64,000 bases of DNA from Rhodanobacteraceae bacterium (GTDB lineage: Bacteria > Pseudomonadota > Gammaproteobacteria > Xanthomonadales > Rhodanobacteraceae): positions 176,908 to 240,907 of the forward strand of contig SCQU01000004.1 of NCBI GenBank assembly GCA_004299555.1, read 5' to 3'. Position 1 is the stretch's first letter. Every line of letters starts with the position of its first letter. The notes below the pieces were generated by a model. It saw only the letters and a program-made list of their open reading frames with translations. It ran no database searches and was not told where the DNA came from. The position numbers were made by a program, and so were the translations under genes. Positions 7,882-16,461 of this stretch are shown here, piece after piece.

Positions 7882-8717
7882 CGCGCGGCGTCCGCCAGAC
7901 CGAGCGCGGCCGCGTAATCGGGCGCCGGATAGTGGAACGGCACCGGGCCGTCGGCCTCGCCGCCGAAAAACTGCCGCGTCCACGGCGAGTCCTGCCGCGC
8001 CAGTTCGTCCGGCGCGCCCTGAGCCACCAGCTTTCCGTTGGCGATCAGGTAGATGCGATCGGCCACCTGCCGGATCGCCGCGAGTTCGTGCGCGACCAGG
8101 ATCGAGGTGATGCCAAGCGTGCGGTTGAGGGTGCGGATCAGGCGCAATACCTGGTTCAACGCGATCGGATCCAGCCCCACGAATGGCTCGTCGTACAGGA
8201 TGAGCATCGGGTCGAACACGATCGCGCGCGCCAGCGCCACGCGCCGCGCCATGCCGCCGGACAGCTCGCCCGGCATCAGCTGCGCCGCGCCGCGCAGGCC
8301 CACGGCCTGCAGCTTGGTCAGGACAATGTTGCGGATCAATTCCGCCGGCAGCCGCGTGTGCTGGCGCAGTGGAAACGCCACGTTCTCAAACACGCTGAAG
8401 TCGGTCAGCAGCGCGGAATTCTGGAACAGGTAACCGATGCGTTCGCGCAGCGCAAACAACGCCCGCCGCGACAACGTCGTCACCTCTTCGCCATCCACCC
8501 GCACGCTGCCGGCATCCGGGCGCAGCTGCCCGGTCATGTGCCGCAGCAGGGTGGTCTTGCCGGTGCCGGAGGGGCCCATGATCGCGGTGACGCTGCCGCG
8601 CGGCACTTCGAGATCCAGCCCGTCGAAAATCACCTTGGTGCCGATGCGCGTGCGCAGTCCCCGCACGGCGACCAGCGCGGCGGCTGGCGATTCACGATTG
8701 TCGGCAACGGTATTCAT
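7878..8717 (-). CDS. mlaF: MlaF, ABC ATPase of the phospholipid transporter
   Basis: Energises the MlaFEDB complex. 279 residues. Walker A GPSGTGKTT, Q-loop FQNSALL, signature LSGGMARR and Walker B LILYDEPFVGLD are all intact, followed by the switch His in LVAHELAA. The variant signature LSGGM is usual for this family. The start is taken at the ATG at 8717 (MNTVADN); an in-frame start four codons upstream is possible. It is the first gene of mlaFEDCB and overlaps mlaE by four bases. Confidence 0.95.
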   Translation of the reverse strand: MNTVADNRESPAAALVAVRGLRTRIGTKVIFDGLDLEVPRGSVTAIMGPSGTGKTTLLRHMTGQLRPDAGSVRVDGEEVTTLSRRALFALRERIGYLFQNSALLTDFSVFENVAFPLRQHTRLPAELIRNIVLTKLQAVGLRGAAQLMPGELSGGMARRVALARAIVFDPMLILYDEPFVGLDPIALNQVLRLIRTLNRTLGITSILVAHELAAIRQVADRIYLIANGKLVAQGAPDELARQDSPWTRQFFGGEADGPVPFHYPAPDYAAALGLADAAR

Positions 8718-8811
8718 GGCGCAGCGCAAAAAAACCAGATACGCAGGACGTCAAGGATAATGCATGCGCACCATCGGCGGGACGCATCGGAGGCACACGG
8801 CGGGCCGGCGC

Positions 8812-9423
8812 TCAGGCCAGCAGCTGCGCAATCAGCGCCGCATGGCGCGCCGCCGGCAGCGGTTGGCCCGCACGCGCCGCCCGCACGATGGACCGCAACG
8901 CCGCAACGGCATCTTCAAAACGGTCATTGACCACGATGCAATCGAACTCGCCCGCGTGCGTGATTTCGTTGCGCGATGCGGCCAGGCGCTTCTCGATGGT
9001 CGCCTCGCTGTCGGTGCCGCGCGCGCGCAACCGGCGCTCGAGCTCGGCCCGCGAGGGCGGCAGGATGAAAATCGATACGCAGCCCGGCATCACGCGGCGT
9101 ACCTGCTCGGCGCCCTGCCAGTCGATCTCCAGCAGCACGTCGCGCCCGGCAGCAAGCAGCGGTTCCACGGCGCTGCGCGAGGTGCCGTAGTAGTTGCCAA
9201 AGACGTCCGCGTGCTCGATGAAATCACCGCGCGCGATCATCGCCTCGAAACCCGCGCGATCCACAAAGTGGTACTGGACACCATCCGTATCGCCGGGCCG
9301 GGGGCCGCGCGTGGTGTGCGAAATCGACAGCGAAATGCCGGGCTCGCGTTGCAGCAACGCGTTGACCAGCGTGGACTTGCCGGCGCCCGAAGGCGCCGCA
9401 ACGATGAAAAGGTGGCCGCTCAT
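8812..9423 (-). CDS. gmk: Guanylate kinase
   Basis: Phosphorylates GMP to GDP with ATP. 203 residues, the normal length. P-loop APSGAGKST at residues 10-18; GMP-binding region SISHTTRGPRPGD; then VQYHFVD and the FGNYYGTSRSAVE segment; lid with RLRARGTDSEATIEKRL. It overlaps yicC by four bases (ATGA), a pair common in proteobacteria. In many relatives gmk is followed directly by rpoZ; here about 4.6 kb carrying the Mla genes lies between them. Confidence 0.97.
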   Translation of the reverse strand: MSGHLFIVAAPSGAGKSTLVNALLQREPGISLSISHTTRGPRPGDTDGVQYHFVDRAGFEAMIARGDFIEHADVFGNYYGTSRSAVEPLLAAGRDVLLEIDWQGAEQVRRVMPGCVSIFILPPSRAELERRLRARGTDSEATIEKRLAASRNEITHAGEFDCIVVNDRFEDAVAALRSIVRAARAGQPLPAARHAALIAQLLA

Positions 9424-10280
9424 TCGAGGTTCTGCACCTGCTCGCGCATCTGCTCGATCAGCACCTTCAGTTCCACCGCCGCGCGCGTCACCCGCTGGTC
9501 GACCGATTTCGAGGCCAGCGTATTGGCCTCGCGGTTGAACTCCTGCATCAGGAAATCCAGCCGCCGGCCCACCGGTTCGTCCAGCGCCAGGATCCGCCGT
9601 GCTTCGGTGACGTGCGCGTCCAGCCGGTCCAATTCTTCGTCGACGTCCATGCGCGAGATTTGCAGCACCAGTTCCTGCTCCAGCCGGCCGGGATCGGCCG
9701 CCTGCTGCAACTCGGCCAGGCGCGCTTCCAGCCTGGCGCGCAGGCCCGCACGGATATCGGGCAGCAAGGCGCGTACCTCGGCCACCGTGCGCGCGATGCC
9801 ATCCAGGCGCTCACGCAACACCGCCGCCAGCTTCTCGCCTTCGCGCCCGCGCCCGGCAATGAATTCATCCAGTGCGCGCTCGAGCACAGCCAACGCGGCG
9901 GCGCCGAGACCGGCCTGATCCAGCGGCGGCTTGACCACCAGCCCCGGCCACTCGAGCAGGCCGGCAAAGTCGGTCGCCAGCTGCGGAAAGTTGGCCTTGA
10001 GCGCCGCCGCCACGGTCGCCAGTTGCCTCGCCGTATGCTCATCCAGCAGCAGGTCCGCCGCGGCCGCCGGCGGCCGATAGCGGAACGTCGCATCGACCTT
10101 GCCACGCGCCAGCCGCGCGGCGATCGCCTCGCGCACCTGCGGTTCGAGCGTGCGCAGCTCGTCCGGCAACCGCACGCCGGTCTCGAGAAAACGCGAGTTG
10201 ACCGCGCGCACCTCGCACGCCAGCCAGCCCTGCGGCACGGTGGTTTCGGTGTTCGCGTACGCGGTCATGCTGCGGATCAT
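9420..10280 (-). CDS. yicC: YicC family endoribonuclease
   Basis: YicC/YloC proteins have been described as an RNase family affecting small-RNA turnover. 286 residues. The N-terminus MIRSMTAYA and following ACEVRAVNSRFLETGVRLP match the YicC N-terminal domain; the C-terminal domain ends with LDFLMQEFNREANTLASKS, which is diagnostic. The ATG at 10280 gives the canonical N-terminus. Long open frame continuing upstream is antisense to rph and rdgB and is not part of the gene. Operon with gmk; divergent from rph with 69 bases between starts. Confidence 0.94.
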   Translation of the reverse strand: MIRSMTAYANTETTVPQGWLACEVRAVNSRFLETGVRLPDELRTLEPQVREAIAARLARGKVDATFRYRPPAAAADLLLDEHTARQLATVAAALKANFPQLATDFAGLLEWPGLVVKPPLDQAGLGAAALAVLERALDEFIAGRGREGEKLAAVLRERLDGIARTVAEVRALLPDIRAGLRARLEARLAELQQAADPGRLEQELVLQISRMDVDEELDRLDAHVTEARRILALDEPVGRRLDFLMQEFNREANTLASKSVDQRVTRAAVELKVLIEQMREQVQNLE

Positions 10281-10349
10281 GCGCGGTGTCCCCATCGGCG
10301 GTGCAAACGGCGATGGTAAACTGTCCAGCCCTGCGCGGAAACTTTGTCC

Positions 10350-11078
10350 ATGACCATGACTCGCCCTTCCGGCCGCGCGTCCAACGCGCTGCGCGCCGTT
10401 TCCATCCAGCGCCACTTCACCAAGCACGCCGAAGGCTCGGTGCTGATCGCGATGGGCGATACCCGCGTACTGTGTACCGCCAGCGTGGAAGAACGCGTGC
10501 CGCCGTGGCTGCGCGGCAAGGGCCAGGGTTGGGTGACGGCCGAATACGGGATGCTGCCGCGCGCCACCGGCGAACGCATGCAGCGCGAAGCCGCACGCGG
10601 CGGCCAGGGCGGCCGCACCATGGAAATCCAGCGCCTGATCGGCCGTTCCCTGCGCGCGTGCGTCGATCGCGCGGCGCTCGGCGAACGCGTGATCACGCTG
10701 GACTGCGATGTACTGCAGGCTGACGGCGGCACGCGGTGCGCGTCGATCACGGGCGCCTACGTCGCCCTGGCCGATGCCGTGGACGTGCTCATGCAGCGGG
10801 GCGCGCTGAAGCGCAACCCGATCCACGGCACGGTCGCGGCGGTTTCGGTCGGCATCTACGCGGGCGTGCCGGTACTGGACCTGGACTACGTCGAGGACTC
10901 GCATTCGGACACCGACATGAACGTGGTGATGAACGACGGCGGTGGGTTCATCGAACTGCAGGGCACCGCCGAAGGCCACGCGTTCCGGCGCGAGGAACTC
11001 GACGCCTTGCTGGCGCTGGCCGAAAAGGGCATTGGCGAACTCATCGCGGCGCAGCGTGCGGCGCTCGCCACCGGCTGA
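10350..11078 (+). CDS. rph: Ribonuclease PH
   Basis: Phosphorolytic 3'-5' exoribonuclease that trims tRNA precursors. 242 residues. Family signatures: [66 protein letters not shown], and the phosphate-site region [19 protein letters not shown]. The ATG at 10350 has GCGGAA about nine bases upstream; an ATG at 10356 is a close alternative. A TAAACT at 10317-10322 could serve as -10. It begins a plus-strand run through rdgB and hemW, and the rph-rdgB-hemW order is widely conserved. Confidence 0.96.
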   Translation: MTMTRPSGRASNALRAVSIQRHFTKHAEGSVLIAMGDTRVLCTASVEERVPPWLRGKGQGWVTAEYGMLPRATGERMQREAARGGQGGRTMEIQRLIGRSLRACVDRAALGERVITLDCDVLQADGGTRCASITGAYVALADAVDVLMQRGALKRNPIHGTVAAVSVGIYAGVPVLDLDYVEDSHSDTDMNVVMNDGGGFIELQGTAEGHAFRREELDALLALAEKGIGELIAAQRAALATG

Positions 11079-11081
11079 ACC

Positions 11082-11591
11082 GTGGCCACGCGCATCCGCC
11101 CCTTCCGCGATGGCGACCTGGTGGCAATCGACGCCGTCAACCGCGCGGCGTTCGGGCGCGCGGATGAAGGCCAATTGGTCGCGGCCCTCCACACCGCCGG
11201 TTGCGATGCCTTTGAACTCGTGGCCGAGCGCGACGCGCGCATCGTGGCCCACATCCTGTTCTCGCCCGTGACGGTCGAACACGGCGATGACGGCCGCGTC
11301 CTCGGCCTTGCGCCACTGGCGGTCGCGCCCGGCCATCAGCGCCAGGGCATCGGCAGCGCATTGGTCCGCGCGGCACTGTCGACCTTGGCCACCGGCCCGT
11401 ATCGCGCGGTGGTCGTCCTCGGGGACCCCGATTACTACCAGCGCTTCGGCTTCGGCCCGGCCAGCGCGGCCGGCCTCCACGACGTCTACGCCGCCGGCGA
11501 CGATTTCATGGCCCTGGCCCTGCGTGCCGGCGGCCTGTCTGGTTACCGTGGCCGCGTCAGCTACGCCCCTGAATTCGATGGTCTGGAGTAA
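11082..11591 (+). CDS. GNAT N-acetyltransferase (YhbS-like)
   Basis: Acetyl-CoA-dependent N-acetyltransferase of unknown substrate. 169 residues starting at a GTG 3 bases after the rph stop. The GNAT core is visible: LGLAPLAVAPGHQRQGIGSALVRAAL carries the acetyl-CoA pyrophosphate loop (QRQGIG), followed by VVVLGDPDYYQRFGFGPAS, which is typical of the COG3153/YhbS group. It is inserted between rph and rdgB and probably translated from the same mRNA. The target amine, small molecule or protein, cannot be told from sequence. Confidence 0.85.
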   Translation: MATRIRPFRDGDLVAIDAVNRAAFGRADEGQLVAALHTAGCDAFELVAERDARIVAHILFSPVTVEHGDDGRVLGLAPLAVAPGHQRQGIGSALVRAALSTLATGPYRAVVVLGDPDYYQRFGFGPASAAGLHDVYAAGDDFMALALRAGGLSGYRGRVSYAPEFDGLE

Positions 11592-11595
11592 GCCC

Positions 11596-12210
11596 TTGGA
11601 ACGCATCGTCCTCGCCAGCGGCAACCCCGGAAAGTTGGCGGAACTGCGCGCGCTGCTGGCCGGCACCGGCATCGAGCTGGTCTCCAAGCACGACTTTGCC
11701 ATCGCCGATCCGGATGAGACGGGCACCACGTTCATCGAAAACGCCATCATCAAGGCGCGGCACACGGCGCGACGCGCGGGCCTGCCGGCCCTGGCCGACG
11801 ACTCCGGCATCTGCGTTGACGCGCTGGGCGGCGCACCCGGACTCGATTCGGCCATCTACGCCGGCACCCACGGCGCCGACGCGGCCAACAACGCCAAACT
11901 CCTGCGGGAGCTTGATGGCGTACCCGAAGCCAAGCGCACGGCGCATTACACCTGCGTACTGGTGCTGTTGCGGGACGCCACCGACGCCGACCCGCTCATC
12001 GCGATCGGCCGCTGGCACGGCCGCATCCTGACCCAGCCCCGCGGCCGCCACGGGTTCGGCTACGACCCGCTGTTCCTGCCGGACGACGGCGGCGGCCTTG
12101 CATCCGCCGAACTGGACCCCGCGTTGAAAAACCGCATCAGCCATCGAGGGCGGGCGCTGGCAGGGCTGCGCGCGGCGCTCGCGGCAGGCGATCGGGGGAA
12201 CGCAGCGTGA
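11596..12210 (+). CDS. rdgB: dITP/XTP pyrophosphatase RdgB (HAM1 family)
   Basis: Hydrolyses non-canonical purine triphosphates (ITP, dITP, XTP) to monophosphates, keeping them out of DNA and RNA. 204 residues. Signatures: the N-terminal LASGNPGKLAELRALL, TFIENAIIKARH, LADDSGICVDALGGAPGLDSA, and the C-terminal GFGYDPLFLPDDG with SHRGRAL. The start is a TTG at 11596: GGAG stands seven bases before it and the protein then begins right at the family N-terminus. An ATG at 11578 overlapping the GNAT stop is possible. It overlaps hemW at GTGA. Confidence 0.94.
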   Translation: MERIVLASGNPGKLAELRALLAGTGIELVSKHDFAIADPDETGTTFIENAIIKARHTARRAGLPALADDSGICVDALGGAPGLDSAIYAGTHGADAANNAKLLRELDGVPEAKRTAHYTCVLVLLRDATDADPLIAIGRWHGRILTQPRGRHGFGYDPLFLPDDGGGLASAELDPALKNRISHRGRALAGLRAALAAGDRGNAA

Positions 12211-13391
12211 TACCCCTCGCGCTCTACATCCACATTCCCTGGTGCGTGAAGAAATGTCCGTACTGCGACTTCAATTCGCACGGGTTGCGCGCACCGATGC
12301 CCGAGCGTGAGTACATCGCCGCGCTGCTGGCCGATCTCGATGCGGACCTTCGCGACTTCGGCGACGCGGCGCGCGGGCGGCAAATTGCGAGCGTGTTCTT
12401 TGGCGGCGGCACGCCCAGCCTGTTCAAGCCCGATTCGATCGCCGCGATCCTGGACGGCGCTGCCGCGCGGCTGAATTTTGCGCGCGACTGCGAAATCACC
12501 CTTGAAACCAATCCCGGCACGGTCGAGCACGGCCGCTTTGACGGTTATCTGCGGGCCGGCGTCAACCGCATCAGCATCGGCGTACAGAGCTTCGCCGATG
12601 CCGAGCTTGCGGCACTTGGCCGCATCCATTCGGCCGGCGAGGCCGAAGCTGCGGTCAAGCTGGCGCAGGATGCGGGCTATACCAACATCAACCTGGACCT
12701 GATGTACGCGCTGCCGCGGCAAACCCTGGCCGGGGCACTGGCCGACGTCGAGCACGCCATTGCGCTTGCGCCCGCCCACATTTCCCACTACCAGCTGACG
12801 CTGGAACCGGGCACGCCGTTCGCCAAACGCCCGCCTCCGCTGCCCACCCACGACGCCGCCTGGGACATGCAGGAAGCCTGTCAGTCACGGCTTGCCGCCG
12901 CCGGTTACGCACAATACGAAATCTCGGCCTACGCCCAACCCCATCGGCGTTGCCGTCACAACGTCAACTACTGGGAGTTCGGCGACTACCTTGGCATTGG
13001 CGCCGGCGCCCACGGCAAGGTCACGGCGCGCGGGGCCGGCGCGCCGGCCATCCACCGCCGCTGGAAGATCCGCTCACCACGCGCGTACCTGCAACAGGCG
13101 GGCACACCGCAACGCCTCGGGGGCACTGAAACCGTCGCGCCGGTGCAACGGCCGTTCGAGTTCATGCTGAACGCGCTGCGCCTGAACGCCGGCGTGCCGC
13201 TGGCCAGCTTCAGCCCGCGTACCGGACTGCCGCTCGAGGCCATCCAAGCACCGCTGCGGCTGGCCCGCGCCAATGGCTGGCTGGTCGACGATCCCGACCG
13301 CCTGCAAACCACGGCACTGGGGCAGCGCTTCCTCAACGACGTGATCGAAGCCTTCATGCCACCCTCACCCGCACAGCACGGCCATGCCTGA
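12207..13391 (+). CDS. hemW: Radical SAM heme chaperone HemW
   Basis: Radical-SAM relative of coproporphyrinogen dehydrogenase that acts as a heme chaperone. 394 residues from a GTG overlapping the rdgB stop. The 4Fe-4S motif is CVKKCPYCDF (CxxxCxxC) near residues 13-22. SAM-binding motifs follow: SVFFGGGTPSLF, then ETNPGTVE, RISIGVQSF, and INLDLMYALPRQT. The C-terminal HemW-type region includes NYWEFGDYLGIGAGAHGK. The distinguishing extra Cys of true HemN is absent, in keeping with HemW. Strongly coupled to rdgB. Confidence 0.94.
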   Translation: MIPLALYIHIPWCVKKCPYCDFNSHGLRAPMPEREYIAALLADLDADLRDFGDAARGRQIASVFFGGGTPSLFKPDSIAAILDGAAARLNFARDCEITLETNPGTVEHGRFDGYLRAGVNRISIGVQSFADAELAALGRIHSAGEAEAAVKLAQDAGYTNINLDLMYALPRQTLAGALADVEHAIALAPAHISHYQLTLEPGTPFAKRPPPLPTHDAAWDMQEACQSRLAAAGYAQYEISAYAQPHRRCRHNVNYWEFGDYLGIGAGAHGKVTARGAGAPAIHRRWKIRSPRAYLQQAGTPQRLGGTETVAPVQRPFEFMLNALRLNAGVPLASFSPRTGLPLEAIQAPLRLARANGWLVDDPDRLQTTALGQRFLNDVIEAFMPPSPAQHGHA

Positions 13392-13566
13392 GCTTGTCAA
13401 CCTGACCTGCCCCTATTGCGGCGAAAGCATCGAACTGGTCGTGGATGCGTCGGCGGGCGCCGCCGACTATGTCGAGGACTGTCCGGTATGCTGTCGGCCG
13501 ATGCAAGTGAACGTCTACACCGATGGCGATGCCATCCGGGTGCAGGTGCGCTCCGGCGACGCCTGA
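13384..13566 (+). CDS. CPXCG-motif cysteine-rich small protein
   Basis: A 60-residue protein with four metal-ligand-type cysteines: CPYCG at residues 9-13 and CPVCC about 23 residues later, followed by RPMQVNVY. Such CPXCG proteins are widespread, small and presumed zinc-binding; their function is unknown. The start overlaps the end of hemW by eight bases, so it is likely co-translated. The second motif reads CPVCCRP, with three cysteines. Confidence 0.88.
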   Translation: MPELVNLTCPYCGESIELVVDASAGAADYVEDCPVCCRPMQVNVYTDGDAIRVQVRSGDA

Positions 13567-13595
13567 TGCGCGCACCACCTGCCCCCGGATGCGTC

Positions 13596-13601
13596 TACAA
13601 T
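13596..13601 (+). promoter_or_regulatory. Candidate -10 element before the DUF1631 gene
   Basis: TACAAT at 13596-13601 in the 97-base gap between the CPXCG gene and the DUF1631 gene. No clear -35 is found. If used, the DUF1631-PilZ pair has its own transcript with a leader of roughly 45-55 bases. Confidence 0.3.
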
Positions 13602-13663
13602 CGGGCTTGGCCAGGATTCATGGCAAGCAACTTGCATGTGACCCCTTGCCCATGAGGGACACG

Positions 13664-15913
13664 ATGGACATGCAGCCCACCATGCGTACGCTGACCGCAC
13701 GCAACGACCTGGCGCCACGGGCGCGCAAGTTGCTGGCGCAGCAGCTGGATGAATGCGGCGCATCGCTGGAACCCTTGCTGCACAGCGCGCTGGATGACCT
13801 TGAAATCGAGCTGTTCCGGATCGCCGAGCAATCCAGCGGCGGACAGGCCCAGCACGAAGCGCTGGATGCCCTGAAGCGGGTCAAGCAGAACCGGCCCCAG
13901 TTCCAGGGCCACGTGATGGCCTTGCTGGAACGCCGCTTCGCCGGCCTTGGCCGGCCGGCCAAGTCCGCGTCCACGGTCGGCCGCAACCGGCGCCACAGCG
14001 ACGACCTGGCGCTGGTCGACCCGCACGAATTTGATGAAACGATGGCGCTGGATGACATGTCCGCGCGCACCGAACTGCACGCCAGCAACGCGATCTTTGA
14101 CCTGTGCCACCGGTACGCGGTACTGATCGCGGCGCCGCCGCTGGAAAACGACCTCCTGCCGCCCGGCCCGCACATCTTTGCCGCGGTGCTGGGCGAAGCC
14201 GCCACGGACCTCGGTCTCGAACGCGACCACCGGCTGCTGTTCTACCGGTTGTGCGACCGGCGCCTGTTCGGCGCCGCGGAGTCGGTCTACACGCGGCTCA
14301 ACGAGCACCTCAAGGCAGCCGGCATCCTGCCGGATCTGCGCAGCTACCTGCCGCGCCGGCGGCCCGCACCGCGCGGCACCGCCGGTACCACCGATGCCGC
14401 CAGCGAGGCAGCCAGCGAGGCGGAGCCGGCCACGCCGGCAACGCCGGCACCCATCGCGCCGGTCACGGTGTTCAACCCGCCGCAGGGTTCACCGCCCCCG
14501 GTCAGTCCCAACGAGCTGCGGGTGCTGCTCAACGCCCGCCGCAAGCTGCTGCATCCGTCGCGCGAGGCCACGGCCCAGGCGGCCGAATTTGCGTCGATGC
14601 CGGAGCTGCAGGAGGCCCTGTCCGCGTTGCAGGCGTTGCCGCCGCGCAGGGCCGGCCCACACGCCGGGGAACACCTCGCCGACGAGCTCCTGACCGAACT
14701 CAAGCGCACCAGCCACGGCCACGCCGCACAGCTCCAGCCCGAGCACCGCGACGCGGCCGACCTCATCGGCCTGCTGTACGACCAGCTGCGCACCGAAACC
14801 CGGGCCGAGGGCACCGCACAGCAACTGCTCGGCACGCTGCAGGTGCCGCTGCTGCGGGTGGCGCTGTCCGACGCCGACTTTTTCACGGTGCGCAACCACC
14901 CCGCACGGCGGCTTTTGAACCTGGTGCTGGAAGCCGCCAACCTGTGGCTGGACCGCACCGACGGCCAGTTCGATGCCGCGCTCAACCAGCGCCTGCAGCA
15001 AACCGTCGACCGCGTGGCCCGCGAGTATCACGGCGACCTGACCGTCATCGAACGCGAGGCCGACAACCTCGACACACATATGCGCGGGCTGACCCGCCGC
15101 GCCGAGATCGCCGAACGCCGTCAGGTTGAAGCCGCGCAGGGCCGCGACCGCCTGCGCGACGCGCGCGCCACCGCCAGTGCCGCCATCGACAAGCGCCTGG
15201 CCGGACACAAGACCACGCCGCTGGTGCGTGCGTTGCTGGAAAACGCGTGGACCGATGCACTGACGCTCACGCTGCTGCGCCAAGGCGAGCACAGCGAGAC
15301 CTACCGCAGTCGCCTGCAGACGGTCGACCAGCTGCTCGGCGCCGCCACCGCGCGCGACACCGGCAAACTGACCGCCGAACTCAACCACGGCCTGAACCAG
15401 GTGGGCCTTGAAGCCACCGAGGCCGACCAGATCACGCGCTATGCGCTGGAACAGCCGCAGCAACCCGAGCCCCGCAGCAACACGCCGGTGCCCAGCCAGA
15501 CCGAGCTCCTGATCCGCCTGAAGTCGCGCCACAAGCCCGACGAGGAAGAATCGGCCGCGCCAGCCAAGCCGCACAAGCTTTCGCTCACCCCGAGCGAACG
15601 CCGTGCGCTCGACACCGTGAAGGGACTCGCCTTCGGCACCTGGCTCGAATTCACCGTCAACCAGCAAGGCCAGAAAGTCGCGCGCAAGCTCGCGTGGCAC
15701 AACCCGGTCAGCGGCCGCTGCCTGCTGGTGAACGCGCGCGGCGCCGCCGCCCCCGAACGCACGCTCGAACAGCTCGCACGCATGCTGGCGCGCGGCCAGG
15801 CCCGGCTGCTGCCGCCACAGGACAGCGGCATGTTGGACCGGGCCTGGAACGCCCTGGTTGCCGGCCTGCGCAAGCTCACCCGCACCCAACCCGCCATGGA
15901 GCCCGCCACATGA
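13664..15913 (+). CDS. DUF1631 family protein
   Basis: Large cytoplasmic-looking protein of unknown biochemical role, about 749 residues, with no signal peptide or membrane helix. It is mostly helical, with a Pro/Ala-rich linker near residues 235-280. A stretch around residues 455-520 looks coiled-coil (EREADNLDTHMRGLTRRAEIAERRQ region). Near residues 655-690 GTWLEFTVNQQGQ and WHNPVSGRCLLVNARG look like a small beta-barrel. Start chosen at the ATG at 13664, with GAGG six bases upstream; the ATG at 13652 is an alternative. Its last four bases overlap the start of a PilZ gene, which suggests the two proteins act together in cyclic-di-GMP signalling. That link is inference. Confidence 0.85.
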   Translation: MDMQPTMRTLTARNDLAPRARKLLAQQLDECGASLEPLLHSALDDLEIELFRIAEQSSGGQAQHEALDALKRVKQNRPQFQGHVMALLERRFAGLGRPAKSASTVGRNRRHSDDLALVDPHEFDETMALDDMSARTELHASNAIFDLCHRYAVLIAAPPLENDLLPPGPHIFAAVLGEAATDLGLERDHRLLFYRLCDRRLFGAAESVYTRLNEHLKAAGILPDLRSYLPRRRPAPRGTAGTTDAASEAASEAEPATPATPAPIAPVTVFNPPQGSPPPVSPNELRVLLNARRKLLHPSREATAQAAEFASMPELQEALSALQALPPRRAGPHAGEHLADELLTELKRTSHGHAAQLQPEHRDAADLIGLLYDQLRTETRAEGTAQQLLGTLQVPLLRVALSDADFFTVRNHPARRLLNLVLEAANLWLDRTDGQFDAALNQRLQQTVDRVAREYHGDLTVIEREADNLDTHMRGLTRRAEIAERRQVEAAQGRDRLRDARATASAAIDKRLAGHKTTPLVRALLENAWTDALTLTLLRQGEHSETYRSRLQTVDQLLGAATARDTGKLTAELNHGLNQVGLEATEADQITRYALEQPQQPEPRSNTPVPSQTELLIRLKSRHKPDEEESAAPAKPHKLSLTPSERRALDTVKGLAFGTWLEFTVNQQGQKVARKLAWHNPVSGRCLLVNARGAAAPERTLEQLARMLARGQARLLPPQDSGMLDRAWNALVAGLRKLTRTQPAMEPAT

Positions 15914-16248
15914 GTGATGAACGGCGCAGTGCCCCGCGCAAACCCGCGGCCATGCCGATCGACGTCATCGACAGCATCAGCGGCGAACCCATTGGCCGCA
16001 TCGGCAATCTTTCGCGCACCGGCATGATGCTGATCTGCCGTCGGCCGCTCAACGACGGCGCGCTGTACCAGCTGCGCTTTCAGCTGCCCGGGCCGGGCGG
16101 CGGCGCCGAAATTGAAACCGGGGTCCACACCATGTGGACCGAAGACGCGGCAACCAACGGTTACCAGTGGTCCGGGCTGCGCATCATCTCCATCAGCAAT
16201 AGCGCGGCGCAGGTACTGGACCAGTGGCTGGAGCAGGACGCGGCCTAA
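15910..16248 (+). CDS. PilZ domain protein, likely cyclic-di-GMP receptor
   Basis: 112-residue single-domain PilZ protein. Both parts of the cyclic-di-GMP binding signature are present: RxxxR in RRSAPRK at the N-terminus, and the NLSRTGM segment corresponding to (D/N)xSxxG. The hydrophobic barrel strands follow (YQLRFQLPG, ETGVHTMWTED, YQWSGLRII). The ATG overlaps the DUF1631 stop (ATGA), which implies tight stoichiometric coupling. Ligand binding is inferred from the motifs; the output is unknown and might be routed through the DUF1631 partner. Confidence 0.9.
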   Translation: MSDERRSAPRKPAAMPIDVIDSISGEPIGRIGNLSRTGMMLICRRPLNDGALYQLRFQLPGPGGGAEIETGVHTMWTEDAATNGYQWSGLRIISISNSAAQVLDQWLEQDAA

Positions 16249-16461
16249 TCGCGTGATCGCCTGACCGCTGCGTAGCCGGCTTTGCCGGCACCGTGCGAAA
16301 TTCCCGCACCGCTCCACCAGAACCTCCAGCCATGGGCTGACTTTTTACCGTAGCCACCGGACCTCGCCGCAGCGGTCCCGTGCGACGGTTTTGCCCCGGG
16401 TACTTTTGCGTTGCGCGCTGCATCGCCGCATCATGGCCTTCCCGGCCCCAATGACACCACC

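Noticed and set aside
9420..11855. Minus-strand open frame continuing far upstream of yicC
   Set aside because: Only the last 286 codons match YicC; the rest is antisense to rph, GNAT and rdgB and has no domain.
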